This document shows positions 18,646 to 28,000 of a stretch of 35,209 bases of DNA, one piece after another. Position numbers and translations under genes: made by a program. The stretch lies in contig DYFW01000013.1 in assembly GCA_020725005.1 (NCBI GenBank), forward strand, positions 1 through 35,209. The letters run 5' to 3'. The notes below the pieces were generated by a model. It had not been told where the DNA came from and made no database searches. It saw nothing but the letters and a program-made list of their open reading frames with translations. Origin of the DNA: Thiobacillus denitrificans (GTDB lineage Bacteria > Pseudomonadota > Gammaproteobacteria > Burkholderiales > Thiobacillaceae). Every line of letters starts with the position of its first letter. Position 1 is the first letter of the stretch.

Positions 18646-19890
18646 TCAGCGATGCGCCCGCTGGCGGTCGAGGAAGCGGCCGATACGGCCGATCGCCTCG
18701 GTGAGATCTTCCTCGTGCGGCAGGAACACCACGCGGATGTGGTCCGGGCGCGGCCAGTTGAAGCCGCTGCCCTGCACCACCAGCACGCGCTCCTCTTCCA
18801 GCAGGTTGAGGATGAATTTCTGATCGTCGTGGATGTGATACAGCTTGGGGTCGAGCCTGGGGAACAGGTACATCGCCGCCTTGGGTTTCACGCAACTCAC
18901 CCCCGGAATCGACGTCAGCAGCGCGTGCGCGAGGTCGCGCTGGCGCGTGAGCCGGCCGCCCGGCGCGACCAGGTCGTTGATGCTCTGATAGCCGCCGAGC
19001 GCGGTCTGTATGCCATACTGCCCCGGCACGTTCGAGCACAGACGCATCGACGCCAGCATGTTCAGGCCTTCGAGGTAATCCTTGGCGTGGCGCTTGTCGC
19101 CCGACACGATCAGCCAGCCGGCGCGGTAGCCGCAGGCACGGTAGTTCTTCGACAGGCCGTTGAAGGTGACGATGAGCACGTCGTCGGCGAGCGAGGCGAT
19201 CGAGGTGTGCGTGGCGCCGTCGAACAGCACCTTGTCGTAGATCTCGTCGGCGTAGATGATGAGCTGGTGCTGGCGCGCGATCTCGACGATCTCTTTCAGC
19301 AGTTCGGTCGGGTACAGCGCGCCGGTCGGGTTGTTGGGGTTGATGACGACGATCGCGCGCGTGTTGGGCGTGATCTTGGCGCGGATGTCGTCGAGGTCCG
19401 GCAGCCAGCCGGCCGCCTCGTCGCACAGGTAGTGGCGCGGCCTGCCGCCGCCCAGGCTCACCGCCGCGGTCCACAGCGGATAGTCGGGCGCCGGCACCAG
19501 CACCTCGTCGCCGTTGTTGAGCAGCGCCTGCATGGCCATCACGATCAGCTCGGAGACGCCGTTGCCGATGATGATGTCGTCGATCGTCACGCCGGCGATG
19601 CCCTTCTTCTGCGTCTCGTGCATGACCGCCTTGCGCGCGGCGAACAGGCCCTTGGAGTCGCTGTAGCCCGACGCGTTCGGCAGGTTGACGATGACGTCCT
19701 GCACGATTTCCTCGGGCGCCTCGAAACCGAAGGGCGCGGGGTTGCCGATGTTGAGCTTGATGATGCGGTGGCCTTCCTCCTCCATCTGCCGCGCGCGCGC
19801 CATCACCGGGCCACGAATGTCGTAGCAGACGTTGTCGAGCTTGCTCGACTTGTGGATGGTGCGCAGGCGGGGCCTGGAGTCAGCCGTCAC
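18646..19890 (-). CDS. alaA: Glutamate-pyruvate aminotransferase, AlaA type
   Basis: 414 residues; class I/II PLP aminotransferase that makes alanine from pyruvate and glutamate. It matches E. coli AlaA (YfbQ) closely from KSSKLDNVCYDIRGPV to the FNWPRPDHIR block near the end. PLP lysine is Lys248 in TFNGLSKNYR; the cofactor-contact motifs NPNNPTGA and YADEIYDK are present. The start is GTG at 19890, giving 14 residues before the conserved KSSKL; no nearer ATG exists. A promoter with a structured leader precedes it. It is separated from hom by repeats, so the two are unlikely to be a simple operon. Confidence 0.94.
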   Translation of the reverse strand: MTADSRPRLRTIHKSSKLDNVCYDIRGPVMARARQMEEEGHRIIKLNIGNPAPFGFEAPEEIVQDVIVNLPNASGYSDSKGLFAARKAVMHETQKKGIAGVTIDDIIIGNGVSELIVMAMQALLNNGDEVLVPAPDYPLWTAAVSLGGGRPRHYLCDEAAGWLPDLDDIRAKITPNTRAIVVINPNNPTGALYPTELLKEIVEIARQHQLIIYADEIYDKVLFDGATHTSIASLADDVLIVTFNGLSKNYRACGYRAGWLIVSGDKRHAKDYLEGLNMLASMRLCSNVPGQYGIQTALGGYQSINDLVAPGGRLTRQRDLAHALLTSIPGVSCVKPKAAMYLFPRLDPKLYHIHDDQKFILNLLEEERVLVVQGSGFNWPRPDHIRVVFLPHEEDLTEAIGRIGRFLDRQRAHR

Positions 19891-19942
19891 GATATTTTCC
19901 CGGAAAATGCCTCAAGGTCTGGAATGCCTTGAAAAACCGGGG

Positions 19943-19971
19943 ATTTTACCGGAGCCGCCCAGCCCCGGCAA
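19943..19971 (-). promoter_or_regulatory. Putative alaA promoter
   Basis: TTGCCG (19971-19966), a 17-base spacer and TAAAAT (19948-19943; 5 of 6 consensus). The predicted start near 19936 leaves a leader of about 46 nt that holds two dyads (19912-19932 and 19894-19908). Confidence 0.45.
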
Positions 19972-20025
19972 ACCGGCGCGGCACGAATCTGCTAAGGTTG
20001 CCGGACACGAAAACCGCATCACGCC

Positions 20026-20406
20026 ATGAAACTGCATCTCGACACCAACGCCAACCAGCCACTTTTCACCGGCTACGGGATCGACCACGTACTCATCGCT
20101 GGCCAGCGCTTCGATGCCGGCCTGCTGCTGACAGCAAGGGGCGTCGAGGTCGCGCCCTGGGCCGGGCTCGATTTTTCCGCCCTCACCGCCGCCCATTTCG
20201 AATGGGTCGCGCGGCGTGAGCTCGACATCCTGCTGTTCGGCACCGGCAACCGCCTGCGCTTTCCCCCGCCCGCGCTCACCCGCGCGCTGGTCGAGGCGCG
20301 CATCGGGCTGGAGGTGATGGACATCGGCGCGCTCTGCCGCACCTACAACATCCTCGCCGCCGAGGGCCGCAGGGTCGGCGCGGCGGTGCTGTTCGACCGC
20401 GCCTGA
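20026..20406 (+). CDS. Mth938-like domain protein (DUF498 family)
   Basis: 126 residues, almost entirely one Mth938/NDUFAF3-like domain: ITGYGxxxVLIAGQRF near the N-terminus, the central LLFGTGNRLRFPPP motif, and the end MDIGALCRTYNILAAEGRRVGAAVLF. The family is widespread; eukaryotic members help complex I assembly, but the bacterial role is not established. It is divergent from alaA and convergent with the cytochrome gene, with only 7 bases between the two stops. No partner gene in the window suggests a function. Confidence 0.88.
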   Translation: MKLHLDTNANQPLFTGYGIDHVLIAGQRFDAGLLLTARGVEVAPWAGLDFSALTAAHFEWVARRELDILLFGTGNRLRFPPPALTRALVEARIGLEVMDIGALCRTYNILAAEGRRVGAAVLFDRA

Positions 20407-20413
20407 GCGCGGT

Positions 20414-20890
20414 TCAGCGCTGCTTCAGCGCCTCGCGGCGCAGGGCCTCTTCCTTGCGGATCGCCTCCAGCATCGCAGCGTCGGGGTCCGGCCAGTCGAC
20501 GCCGGCGCTGCGCGCCATCCACGCGGTGGCGCGCGCGAATTCTTCCAGGCTCAAGTCGGCGCGGCCACCCTTGGGCGGCATGCCGCGAATGCCGACCCAG
20601 CCGTGCGCCGTCACCGCGGCCTGGCCTTCGCCGGCCAGCGCCGCCCAGCCGCCGGGCTCGCCCGCCTTCGGGGCGCCGGCCACGCCGGACGCATGGCAGG
20701 CCAGGCAGACTTGTTTGTAGACCGCCTCGCCGCTCTTGAGCATGTCTGCCGCGGGCGCGGCGGCCTCGGGGGCGGGCGGCGGACTCGCCGGCGCGGCGGC
20801 TTCCGTCCGGGTCGCGGCGGAGGGGTTCTCCTGCTGGCCGCAGGCGGCGAGCGCGAGAACGGCCAGCAGGGGGAACAGGGTGCGTTTCAT
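20414..20890 (-). CDS. Class I c-type cytochrome, predicted lipoprotein
   Basis: 158 residues from the ATG at 20890, chosen because it gives a clean lipoprotein signal (MKRTLFPLLAVLALAAC, lipobox cysteine Cys17) and AGGAAG upstream; the open frame extends 18 codons further without a signal. An Ala/Pro-rich linker precedes one heme c site, CLACH, in VYKQVCLACHASG. GMPPKGG downstream should supply the methionine axial ligand, a pattern of cytochrome c5-like proteins. It is probably anchored to the outer leaflet of the inner membrane or the inner leaflet of the outer membrane, for electron transfer in the periplasm. Redox partner unknown. Confidence 0.88.
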   Translation of the reverse strand: MKRTLFPLLAVLALAACGQQENPSAATRTEAAAPASPPPAPEAAAPAADMLKSGEAVYKQVCLACHASGVAGAPKAGEPGGWAALAGEGQAAVTAHGWVGIRGMPPKGGRADLSLEEFARATAWMARSAGVDWPDPDAAMLEAIRKEEALRREALKQR

Positions 20891-20918
20891 CGGGCTTCCT
20901 TTCGGGGGCAAAACTGAT

Positions 20919-21593
20919 TCAATCCGGGATTCGCGTCGGCACATCAGGCATCACCTCGGCGAAGCTGGTGATGCCGCGGAAGGCGCCGCTGTCCTTGTGC
21001 GGCTGCCTCGAGTCCGGGTTGCACACGGCGAGCAGGTGGGCGATGCCGTAGGCCTTTGCGCTTTCCAGCACCGGCAGGCTGTCGTCGACGAACAGCGTGC
21101 GCTGCGGGTCGTAGGGTTCGATCGCCTGCAAGGCCTGCCAGAAGTCCGGGTGCTCTTTCGGCAAGCCGATCCGGTGCGCGGAGATCAGGGCGTCGAACCA
21201 GGCATCCAGGCGGGTTTCGCGCATTTTGAGATCGAGGCTCCTGGGATGCGCGTTGGTCACCATCACCACGCGCCGGCCGGAGGCGCGCAGCGCCCGCAGG
21301 AAGGCCGGCACGTCGGGGCGCACGGCGATCAAGTGCACCACTTCCTCCTTCAGTCGCACGACGTCGAGCGCGAGCTCGCTGCTCCAGAAATCGATGCAGT
21401 ACCAGTTGAGCGTGCCGGCATGGCGATCGTAGTGCTGCGCCAGCCGCTCGCGCGCGAGCGCCTCGTCGAGACCGTGATACTCGGCGTAGCGGCGCGGCAT
21501 GTGCTCGCGCCAGAAGTGGTTGTCGAAATAGAGGTCGAGCAGGGTGCCGTCCATGTCGAGGAAGACGGTGTCGATGCGAGACCAGTCGATCAT
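20919..21593 (-). CDS. yrfG: HAD-superfamily GMP/IMP nucleotidase, YrfG type
   Basis: 224 residues. HAD motif I is FLDMDGTLLDL (nucleophile Asp13, acid/base Asp15), motif II lies in VMVTNAHP, and motif IV is LFVDDSLPVLESA. It matches E. coli YrfG in the diagnostic FDNHFWxxxxP, TLNWYCIDFWS and NPDSRQPHK segments. YrfG dephosphorylates GMP and IMP. It lies 19 bases downstream of rpoS and may be transcribed with it. Confidence 0.9.
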   Translation of the reverse strand: MIDWSRIDTVFLDMDGTLLDLYFDNHFWREHMPRRYAEYHGLDEALARERLAQHYDRHAGTLNWYCIDFWSSELALDVVRLKEEVVHLIAVRPDVPAFLRALRASGRRVVMVTNAHPRSLDLKMRETRLDAWFDALISAHRIGLPKEHPDFWQALQAIEPYDPQRTLFVDDSLPVLESAKAYGIAHLLAVCNPDSRQPHKDSGAFRGITSFAEVMPDVPTRIPD

Positions 21594-21612
21594 GACGGGC
21601 AGCCCACAGGGC

Positions 21613-22551
21613 TCAGAACAGCTCGTCCTTGGTAACGCCGCGGCGCCGCAGCATCTGGCGCAAGAGACGCAGCGATTCCATCTGGATCTGGCGCACCCGC
21701 TCGCGCGTGACCTGCAGTTCCAGCGCGAGATCCTCGAGCGTGCAGGCCTCGCATCCGTTGAGGCCGAAACGGCGCTCGATCACCCAGCGCTGCTTGTCGT
21801 TGAGTTGCGAGAGCCATTCGTGGACGTGGTGCTCGATCTCCTCGATCTGCAGCAGCTCGTCGGGCAAGTGGGCGTTGTCGTCGGCGATCGCCTCGCCCAG
21901 CGACAGCGTGGGATCGACGTCGAGCGGCGCGTCGAGCGAGGCGACGCGCTCGTTGAGCTGCAGGATGCGGCGCACGTCCTCGACCGGGTGGCCGGTGAGC
22001 GCCGCGATGTCGTCGGCGCTGGCGTCGGTGACGCCGTGCGTTTCCAGGTGCCGCTTGGCGCGCAGGTAGATGTTGAGTTCCTTGATGATGTGCACCGGCA
22101 GGCGGATCGTGCGCGACTGGTTCATGATCGCGCGCTCGATGTTCTGCCGGATCCACCAGGTCGCGTAGGTGGAAAAGCGGAAGCCGCGCTCGGGATCGAA
22201 TTTCTCCAGCGCGTGGATCAGGCCGAGGTTGCCCTCCTCGACCAGGTCGAGCAGGGTGAGCCCCCGGTTGGCGTAGTGCTTGGCGATGTTGACGACCAGG
22301 CGCAGGTTGCGCTCGATCATGATCTGGCGCGCCTCGAAGTCGCCCTCGACGACACGACGCGCGAGCGCGACCTCCTCTTCGGCGGTGAGGAGAGGCGACT
22401 GCCCGATCTCGTTGAGGTAGAGCTGGGTGACGTCGACCTGCGGCTCGTCGAGGATGGCGGAGGCGAGTTCCTCCGCCGAATCGGGCGCTTCGGCGGGCTC
22501 AGGCTCATCGCGCATGAGATCGTCGGATTCGTCGCTGGGGTGGGTGCTCAT
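21613..22551 (-). CDS. rpoS: RNA polymerase sigma factor RpoS
   Basis: 312 residues; the stationary-phase/general stress sigma factor. Region 1.2 ([27 protein letters not shown]), region 2 core-binding and -10 recognition ([31 protein letters not shown]), region 3 and the region 4 helix-turn-helix ([23 protein letters not shown]) are all present. It is RpoS rather than RpoD because of its size, the lack of region 1.1 and its place directly after nlpD. The ATG overlaps the nlpD stop by 4 bases. In E. coli the main rpoS promoter lies inside nlpD; I could not identify one here. Confidence 0.97.
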   Translation of the reverse strand: MSTHPSDESDDLMRDEPEPAEAPDSAEELASAILDEPQVDVTQLYLNEIGQSPLLTAEEEVALARRVVEGDFEARQIMIERNLRLVVNIAKHYANRGLTLLDLVEEGNLGLIHALEKFDPERGFRFSTYATWWIRQNIERAIMNQSRTIRLPVHIIKELNIYLRAKRHLETHGVTDASADDIAALTGHPVEDVRRILQLNERVASLDAPLDVDPTLSLGEAIADDNAHLPDELLQIEEIEHHVHEWLSQLNDKQRWVIERRFGLNGCEACTLEDLALELQVTRERVRQIQMESLRLLRQMLRRRGVTKDELF

Positions 22552-23441
22552 GAGCGCTCCGGGAGGAAATTCAGGGGATCCAGCGGCTTGCCATAGCGGC
22601 GGATTTCGAAATGCAGCTTGACGCGATCGGCGTCACTGTCGCCCATCAGCGCGATGCGCTGGCCCGCGGTGACGGTGTCGCCCTCCTTCACCAGGATGGT
22701 CTCGTTGTGCGCGTAGGCCGAGAGATAGTCGTCGGCGTGCTTGACGATCACGAGGCGCCCGTAGCCGCGCAGGCCGGCACCGCTGTAGACCACCTTGCCG
22801 GGCGCCACGGCGACGACGGGCGTATTGCGCTGGCCGGCGATCTGGATGCCCTTGCCGCCGGCCGCGCCGAAGCGGCCGATGAGCGTGCCTTCCGCCGGCC
22901 ACAGCCAGGTGTCGCCAGCGGCGGCGGCCGGCGTCGCTGCCGGTGGCGTTGCCGGTGGCGTTGCCGGCGCCGGTGCGGGGGCGGCGGCAACCGGTTTTGC
23001 CGCATTGAGCTGCGCCCACTGGGCGTCGGAATACGGCAGCAGCAGCGCCTGCGGTTCGCGCACCTCGGGGGGGTCCGCGAGCGGCCGCGCCTTGGGCGGC
23101 GGTTCGTCGTCGAGCGGGCGGATCTCGATCTTGCCGCCCTCGGGCGGCGTCAGCCGCAGCACTTGTCCGACGAGGATGCGGTCGGGCGATTCGAGCCGGT
23201 TCCAGATCGCGAGCTCGCGATAGTCGAGGCCGTTGGCGAAAGCGATGGCGTACAGCGTGTCGCCGCGTTGCACGGTGTGAAAACCGGTGGTCGACGCGGC
23301 GATCTGGGGCGTGGCGGCGGCCGGCGCGGCCGGGGGCCCGCCCGGCGAACGCGCCGCGCTGCGATCGATCACGGGTGCCGGGACGCTGGCAGCGCAGCCC
23401 GCCAGCACCAGTGCGCCCGCGACGAGCCAGGGCGCGCGCAT
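22548..23441 (-). CDS. nlpD: Murein hydrolase activator NlpD
   Basis: 297 residues; outer-membrane lipoprotein that activates amidases during septal peptidoglycan splitting. Lipobox LVLAGC ends a short signal; a LysM domain follows ([27 protein letters not shown]); then an Ala/Pro-rich linker; then an M23-fold C-domain (GKGIQIAGQ ... [21 protein letters not shown] ... [11 protein letters not shown]). The zinc ligands of active M23 peptidases are missing, as in E. coli NlpD (GIQIAG where HxxxD is expected, and KLH instead of HxH), so it is a regulator rather than a hydrolase. The ATG at 23441 shares its last base with the pcm stop (TGATG); a GTG one codon earlier is possible. Confidence 0.94.
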   Translation of the reverse strand: MRAPWLVAGALVLAGCAASVPAPVIDRSAARSPGGPPAAPAAATPQIAASTTGFHTVQRGDTLYAIAFANGLDYRELAIWNRLESPDRILVGQVLRLTPPEGGKIEIRPLDDEPPPKARPLADPPEVREPQALLLPYSDAQWAQLNAAKPVAAAPAPAPATPPATPPAATPAAAAGDTWLWPAEGTLIGRFGAAGGKGIQIAGQRNTPVVAVAPGKVVYSGAGLRGYGRLVIVKHADDYLSAYAHNETILVKEGDTVTAGQRIALMGDSDADRVKLHFEIRRYGKPLDPLNFLPERS

Positions 23442-24121
23442 CACGCCACCCCCGGCAAGAGCGGCACGAACTTCACGCCTTCGAGACGCCGCTCGTTATA
23501 GCTGTCGCCCTGGCGCTCGATCACGCACAGCGTCTGGTTGACGCTGCCGAGCGGCATCACGAGGCGGCCGCCGTCGGCGAGCTGCGCGAGCAGTTCCTGC
23601 GGCACTTCGCCGAACGCGGCGGCGATGACGATGGCGTCGAAGGGCGCAAAGTCCCTGGCGCCGTGCATGCCGTCGCCATGCTTGGGCTTGACGTTGTTGA
23701 CGCGCAGTTCGCGCAGGCGCGCACGGGTCTTGCCGACCAGTTGCGCGATGCGGTCGATCGAAATCACCTCGCGCGCGAGCCGGGCCAGCACCGCGGCCTG
23801 GTAGCCGCAGCCGAGCCCGATTTCGAGCACCCGGCCGAGGGGGCGTCCCTGCCCCGCTTCGCCGTGGCGCGCGAGTTCGGCCATGCGCGCGACGATGTAG
23901 GGGTTGGAAATGGTCTGGCCGAAGCCGATCGGCAGCGCGGTATCCTCGTAGGCGCGCGACTCCAGCGCCTGGTCGACGAAAAGATGGCGCGGCACCGTGC
24001 CCATCGCCGCCAGCACGGTCTCGTCCCTGATGCCCTGCTCGCGCAGGCGCTCGACCATGCGGCCGCGGGTGCGCGCCGAGGTCATGCCGATGCCGGCGCG
24101 CGGATTCACGGCTTCAACCAT
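23441..24121 (-). CDS. pcm: Protein-L-isoaspartate O-methyltransferase
   Basis: 226 residues from the ATG at 24121; repairs isoaspartyl damage in aged proteins using S-adenosylmethionine. The SAM motif I is [16 protein letters not shown], and the [33 protein letters not shown] block is typical. I chose 24121 because GGAGAG stands 9 bases upstream; the internal ATG at 24085 gives the MTSARTR opening seen in Pseudomonas Pcm and has no ribosome site. The post-motif sequence is [10 protein letters not shown] instead of the more usual TAAPxxVP, a mild variation. It overlaps the surE stop by 16 bases. Family is secure; the start is not. Confidence 0.92.
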   Translation of the reverse strand: MVEAVNPRAGIGMTSARTRGRMVERLREQGIRDETVLAAMGTVPRHLFVDQALESRAYEDTALPIGFGQTISNPYIVARMAELARHGEAGQGRPLGRVLEIGLGCGYQAAVLARLAREVISIDRIAQLVGKTRARLRELRVNNVKPKHGDGMHGARDFAPFDAIVIAAAFGEVPQELLAQLADGGRLVMPLGSVNQTLCVIERQGDSYNERRLEGVKFVPLLPGVA

Positions 24122-24849
24122 TTGCTCACGCTCTCCATCTGGCTGAAGCGGGTAAGGTCCATCTGCAGCGGGGTGATCGACACCCAGCCGTGGGCCACCG
24201 CGTGGAAATCGGTGCCTTCGCCCGCGTCCTGCGCGGCGCCGGCGGCGCCGACCCAGTACACGGTCTGGCCGCGCGGGTTGGTCGTCTTCACCACCGACTC
24301 GGCCTTGTGGCGCTTGCCCAGGCGGGTCACGGCGAGGCCCGCCAGTTCGTCCCACGGACGGTCGGGCACGTTGACGTTGAGCAGCATCGGCTCGGTCGGC
24401 GGCTGCGCCTGGATGCGCCGCACCAGGTCGACCACCACGCGCGCGGCGGTGTCGAAGTGTTTCCCGTCGTGATTGGCGAGGGAAACCGCGATCGACGGAA
24501 TGCCGAGCAGATAGCCCTCGGTGGCGGCGGCCACGGTACCGGAGTAGATGGTGTCGTCCCCCATGTTCGCGCCATGGTTGATGCCGGAGATCACCATGTC
24601 GGGCAGGTGATCGAGCATGCCGGTCACGGCCAGGTGCACGCAATCGGTTGGCGTGCCGTTGACGTAGTAGAAGCCGCCCGGCGCCTGGCGCAGCATCAGC
24701 GGGCGGTCGAGCGTGAGCGAATTGGAGGCGCCGCTGCGGTCGCGCTCGGGCGCGACCACGGTGATCTCGGCGTGCGCGGCGAGCGCCTGCGCCAGCGTCG
24801 CAAGGCCGGGCGCGAAATAACCGTCGTCGTTGGAAAGCAGGATGCGCAT
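24106..24849 (-). CDS. surE: 5'/3'-nucleotidase SurE
   Basis: 247 residues; metal-dependent nucleoside 5'-monophosphate phosphatase/exopolyphosphatase induced in stationary phase. The N-terminal [15 protein letters not shown] carries the metal-binding Asp8-Asp9; [24 protein letters not shown] and the metal-binding [22 protein letters not shown] motifs follow. First recognisable gene of the surE-pcm-nlpD-rpoS cluster. The ATG overlaps the stop of a 22-codon upstream ORF, inside which lies the GGAGG ribosome site (9 bases before the ATG). Confidence 0.97.
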   Translation of the reverse strand: MRILLSNDDGYFAPGLATLAQALAAHAEITVVAPERDRSGASNSLTLDRPLMLRQAPGGFYYVNGTPTDCVHLAVTGMLDHLPDMVISGINHGANMGDDTIYSGTVAAATEGYLLGIPSIAVSLANHDGKHFDTAARVVVDLVRRIQAQPPTEPMLLNVNVPDRPWDELAGLAVTRLGKRHKAESVVKTTNPRGQTVYWVGAAGAAQDAGEGTDFHAVAHGWVSITPLQMDLTRFSQMESVSKWLKP

Positions 24850-24917
24850 CAGCGGCGGCCTCCGGGTGCGGGCGTCCTGGGGGAGCGATTCAGGGCATTG
24901 ATGCGAAGCAGGGACAT
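24849..24917 (-). CDS. Possible 22-residue leader peptide of surE
   Basis: ATG at 24917, stop TGA at 24851-24849, which overlaps the surE ATG as TGATG. It begins [12 protein letters not shown] and ends in an Arg/Gly-rich tail. A TAGAAT hexamer ends 7 bases before the ATG, so the message might start at the ATG itself (leaderless). Translation of this ORF would feed ribosomes to surE. It has no known homologue that I can name and could be chance. Confidence 0.35.
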   Translation of the reverse strand: MSLLRINALNRSPRTPAPGGRR

Positions 24918-24924
24918 GCGGCGG

Positions 24925-24930
24925 ATTCTA
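24925..24930 (-). promoter_or_regulatory. -10 element candidate for the surE cluster
   Basis: TAGAAT (5 of 6 matches to TATAAT) on the minus strand, 7 bases before the leader ORF ATG. The -35 at 17 bases is CTGAAT, which is weak. This is the only promoter-like sequence between surE and tamB, whose stop is at 25066. The remaining gap sequence (24931-25065) shows no gene. Confidence 0.4.
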
Positions 24931-25065
24931 ACATCGGGATTTGGCCGATTCAGCCATTCAAACCGATGCGGCCGCGCAGGGCGCGAAGAAACGCGAAAAC
25001 GCCTTGCGGCATGGCGCCGGCGTCCTGGGCAGAAGGTTTGCCTCCCTGCGCGGCCAAGCCGGTTG

Positions 25066-28000
25066 TCAGTCGTATTCCCGCGTATAGAAGGCGTCGAAGC
25101 TGCTCTGCTGGCCGGCCTGCGCCTCCAGCCGCACGCGCGGGCTCAACTGGTAAATCACCTTCACCACCTGGTTGAGGCCGTCGAGGCTCTGTTCGTAGGC
25201 GAGCGTGGTGCGCGAGGACAGGCGCTTGCCGAGGCTGACCACGGTGGTGCCGAGATTCTCGCCTTCGCCGGCGCGCACGCCGAAGCTGTCGATGCGCAGC
25301 GCCTCGGCGATTTGTGCCTGCAGGCTCGCCGACTGGGCCTGCGACAGAAGCGCGCCGGCGGCAAGCTGGAGCAGCGCGAACTCCTGCTGCCCGCCGCGCT
25401 CGAGACCGTGGCCCAGCACCAGCCAGGCGAGCTTTTCGGCATCCGGCAAGGCGGGGTCGGAATACAGGGTCACCAGCGGGTTCTGCACGGTGCCGCGCAC
25501 CTGCACGCCGACTTTCACCGTCGGCGTCTTGCGCACCGCGAGCACGTCGAGGCCGGGATTGTCGATCGGCCCGACGAAGCTCAGCACGCCGCGCTCGATG
25601 TCGAGCGCCTGCCCATAGGCCGCATAGCGTCCGCGCCTCACCTGGATGCGGCCTTCGCCGCGCAGCGTGTCGTTGCGCGTGAACACACGCAACTGCCCGC
25701 CCAGGCGCGCGTCGAGCCCGCCGCCCTGGAACAGGAAATCCTCGCCCAGGTTGAGCTTGAGATCGAGCAGCAGCGGCAGGCGCTGCGCCGCCGTCTGCTC
25801 GCGCGGCGGCCGGCCGGCGACGACCACGTCGCTCGACAGCGCGGGACGGGTCGCCTCGGGCATTTCCAGCCGGGCACGGTCGGCCGTCAGTTCACCGCTG
25901 AGCTGCAGCCGCTTCGCATCGAGGCTGAGACGCGTGGTGCCCGATACCGTCACGCGGCGGTCGCTGCGCGAGGTGGCGGAAAATTGCTCGAAATCGAGCG
26001 TGAGCCCCGCCTGCGGGTTTTTCAACTGCGCCTCGCCACCCAGCCTGATGCGCCCGCTCTGTCCCCGCAGCTCTCCTTCGCGCACGCGCACGCGGTCGCC
26101 GGCGAGCGCCAGCTTCAACGATCCGTCGGTAATGGCAATGCCTTCATCCGGCAGGCTGAAACGGATCCGGTCGGCGTCGATTTCGCCATCGACGCGCGGC
26201 ACGGCGAGGCTCCCGCTGCCGGCGAGGTTCGCGCGCAGCCTCGCATCGGCACGCATGCCAACCGGAAGCAGCGGCCGCAGCAGGCGCAGGTCGGGCACGT
26301 CGGCCGCAGCCGTCCACGCCAGCGGCGCGCTGCGCGACAGGCTGAAGAAAACGCCGCTGCGCACCAGCGTCGCCTGCCCTTCGGCACGCACCTCGCCCGC
26401 TTCCGCACGGGTCGCCACCGCCTTCGCGCTGACGCGGCTGGCCACCGCATCGATGTCGAGCGTGAGCGCGGCCAGGCCGAGGTCAAGCGCGGGAGCCTCG
26501 AGGCGCACGTCGCCCGAACGGCGCGCCAGACGCGCGCGCCCGTCGAGCGTGTCGCCGGCGCGGAGGTCCCACTCGCCGTCGACGCGCAGGTCGGTCGTCA
26601 CGGGCTGCGGCGTTTCGAGCAGTGCGAGAAGCGGCGCCAGCGGCAGGTCGGCGAACGCGCCGCGGCTGGCGACGCGCGCGTCGGCATGGCTGACGTGGTC
26701 GAGCGTGACGCGGCCACCGGCCAGCGTGAACGCGAGGCCATCGACCTGCTGCCGTTCGCGTGACAGCAGCAGCGTCGCCGGCGCAGCAAGCATCATCGGC
26801 CACGGCCCCTGCGCCGCGGCCTGTTTGAGCTGGCCGCGCCAGACGCGCGCAGCGTCGAGCCCGCCCGCCAGGCTCGCCGTCACGCGCCAGTCGGGCAGGC
26901 GCGCGTCGATCTCCAGCGCATGCGCGTTGCGGCGCCCCTGCAGGGTGGCGCGCACGAGGTCCACGCGCTGGCCGGCCAGCACCACGCCGCGCGCGTCGAG
27001 CCGGCCGTCGAAGGCGCCGTCGGCGGCTGCCTCGAGATCGAGTTCCAGGGTGAGGCGCTCGGCAGCGATGTCGCCCGGCAGGCGCAGGCCGCTCGCCATG
27101 GCGCTCGCCTCGATCTGCGGCGCGGCCGGATCGCCGCTCACGCTGCCGCGGCTGGCGAGCCGCCCGCCCAGGCCGAGGTTGAGCCGCGCGAGCGCCGGCG
27201 CGTCGACGTCCCAGGCCAGGCGGTCGCCGGCGCGGCCATACGCGCCCGTGAGCTTCGCCCGGTTGCCCGCCAGATCGAGGTCGACGTCGGCGTCGGCGAG
27301 GTGGCGGTTGGCATAATGCAGCCGCCCGCGTCCCGACACCGGACGGCCTTCGAGCTCGCCCGGCGGCAGGCTGAACTGTGCCTGGAGCGCGACATCGGGC
27401 GCGAGCACGCCGCGCGCGGTGCCGCGCGCGTTCAGCCGCGCACGCGGGAATTTGCCGAAGCGTGCGGGATTGAGGTTCGCTGCGTCGAAATCGAGGACGA
27501 ACGCGCGCGCGGCGTCGAGCTGCAGCCGGCCGCTGGCCGTCAGCCGGCCGGCCTGCCCGCTGAAGTCGGCGGTTTCCAGCACCAGCGCGGCGGCGTCGTG
27601 CGTGAGCGTGAAGCTGCCCCGGCCCCAGGACTCGGCGACGTCGACGACGAGCGTCTGCCGCGTGGCGTCGCCGCGCAATTGCAGGGTGGTGCTGATTTGT
27701 GTCGCGTAAAGCGCGCGATGCAGGCCGGCGAGGTTTACGCGCGGGCTTTCCAGGCGCACGGCGAAGCGGCCGCCGCGCCAGCTGCCGCTGCCGGTGAACT
27801 GCCCGGCGTCGCCGACATCGAGGGCAAGCGCGCTGAAGTCGGCGTGCGCGGCATCGCCGAGCACCGCGCCGGACAGATTCGCGAGCGGCAAGCGTTGCTG
27901 GTCGAGGCGGCCGGCGAGCCGGTTCGACAGGCTGAACGTGCCGAGCAGGCGTTCGCCCGGCCGGCCTTCGAACATGCCGGAAAACGCCAGGTCGGCGGCC

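Noticed and set aside
24190-26763. An 857-codon open frame opposite surE and tamB
   Set aside because: Spans two unrelated genes and an intergenic region in antisense, has no domain and shadows their codons.
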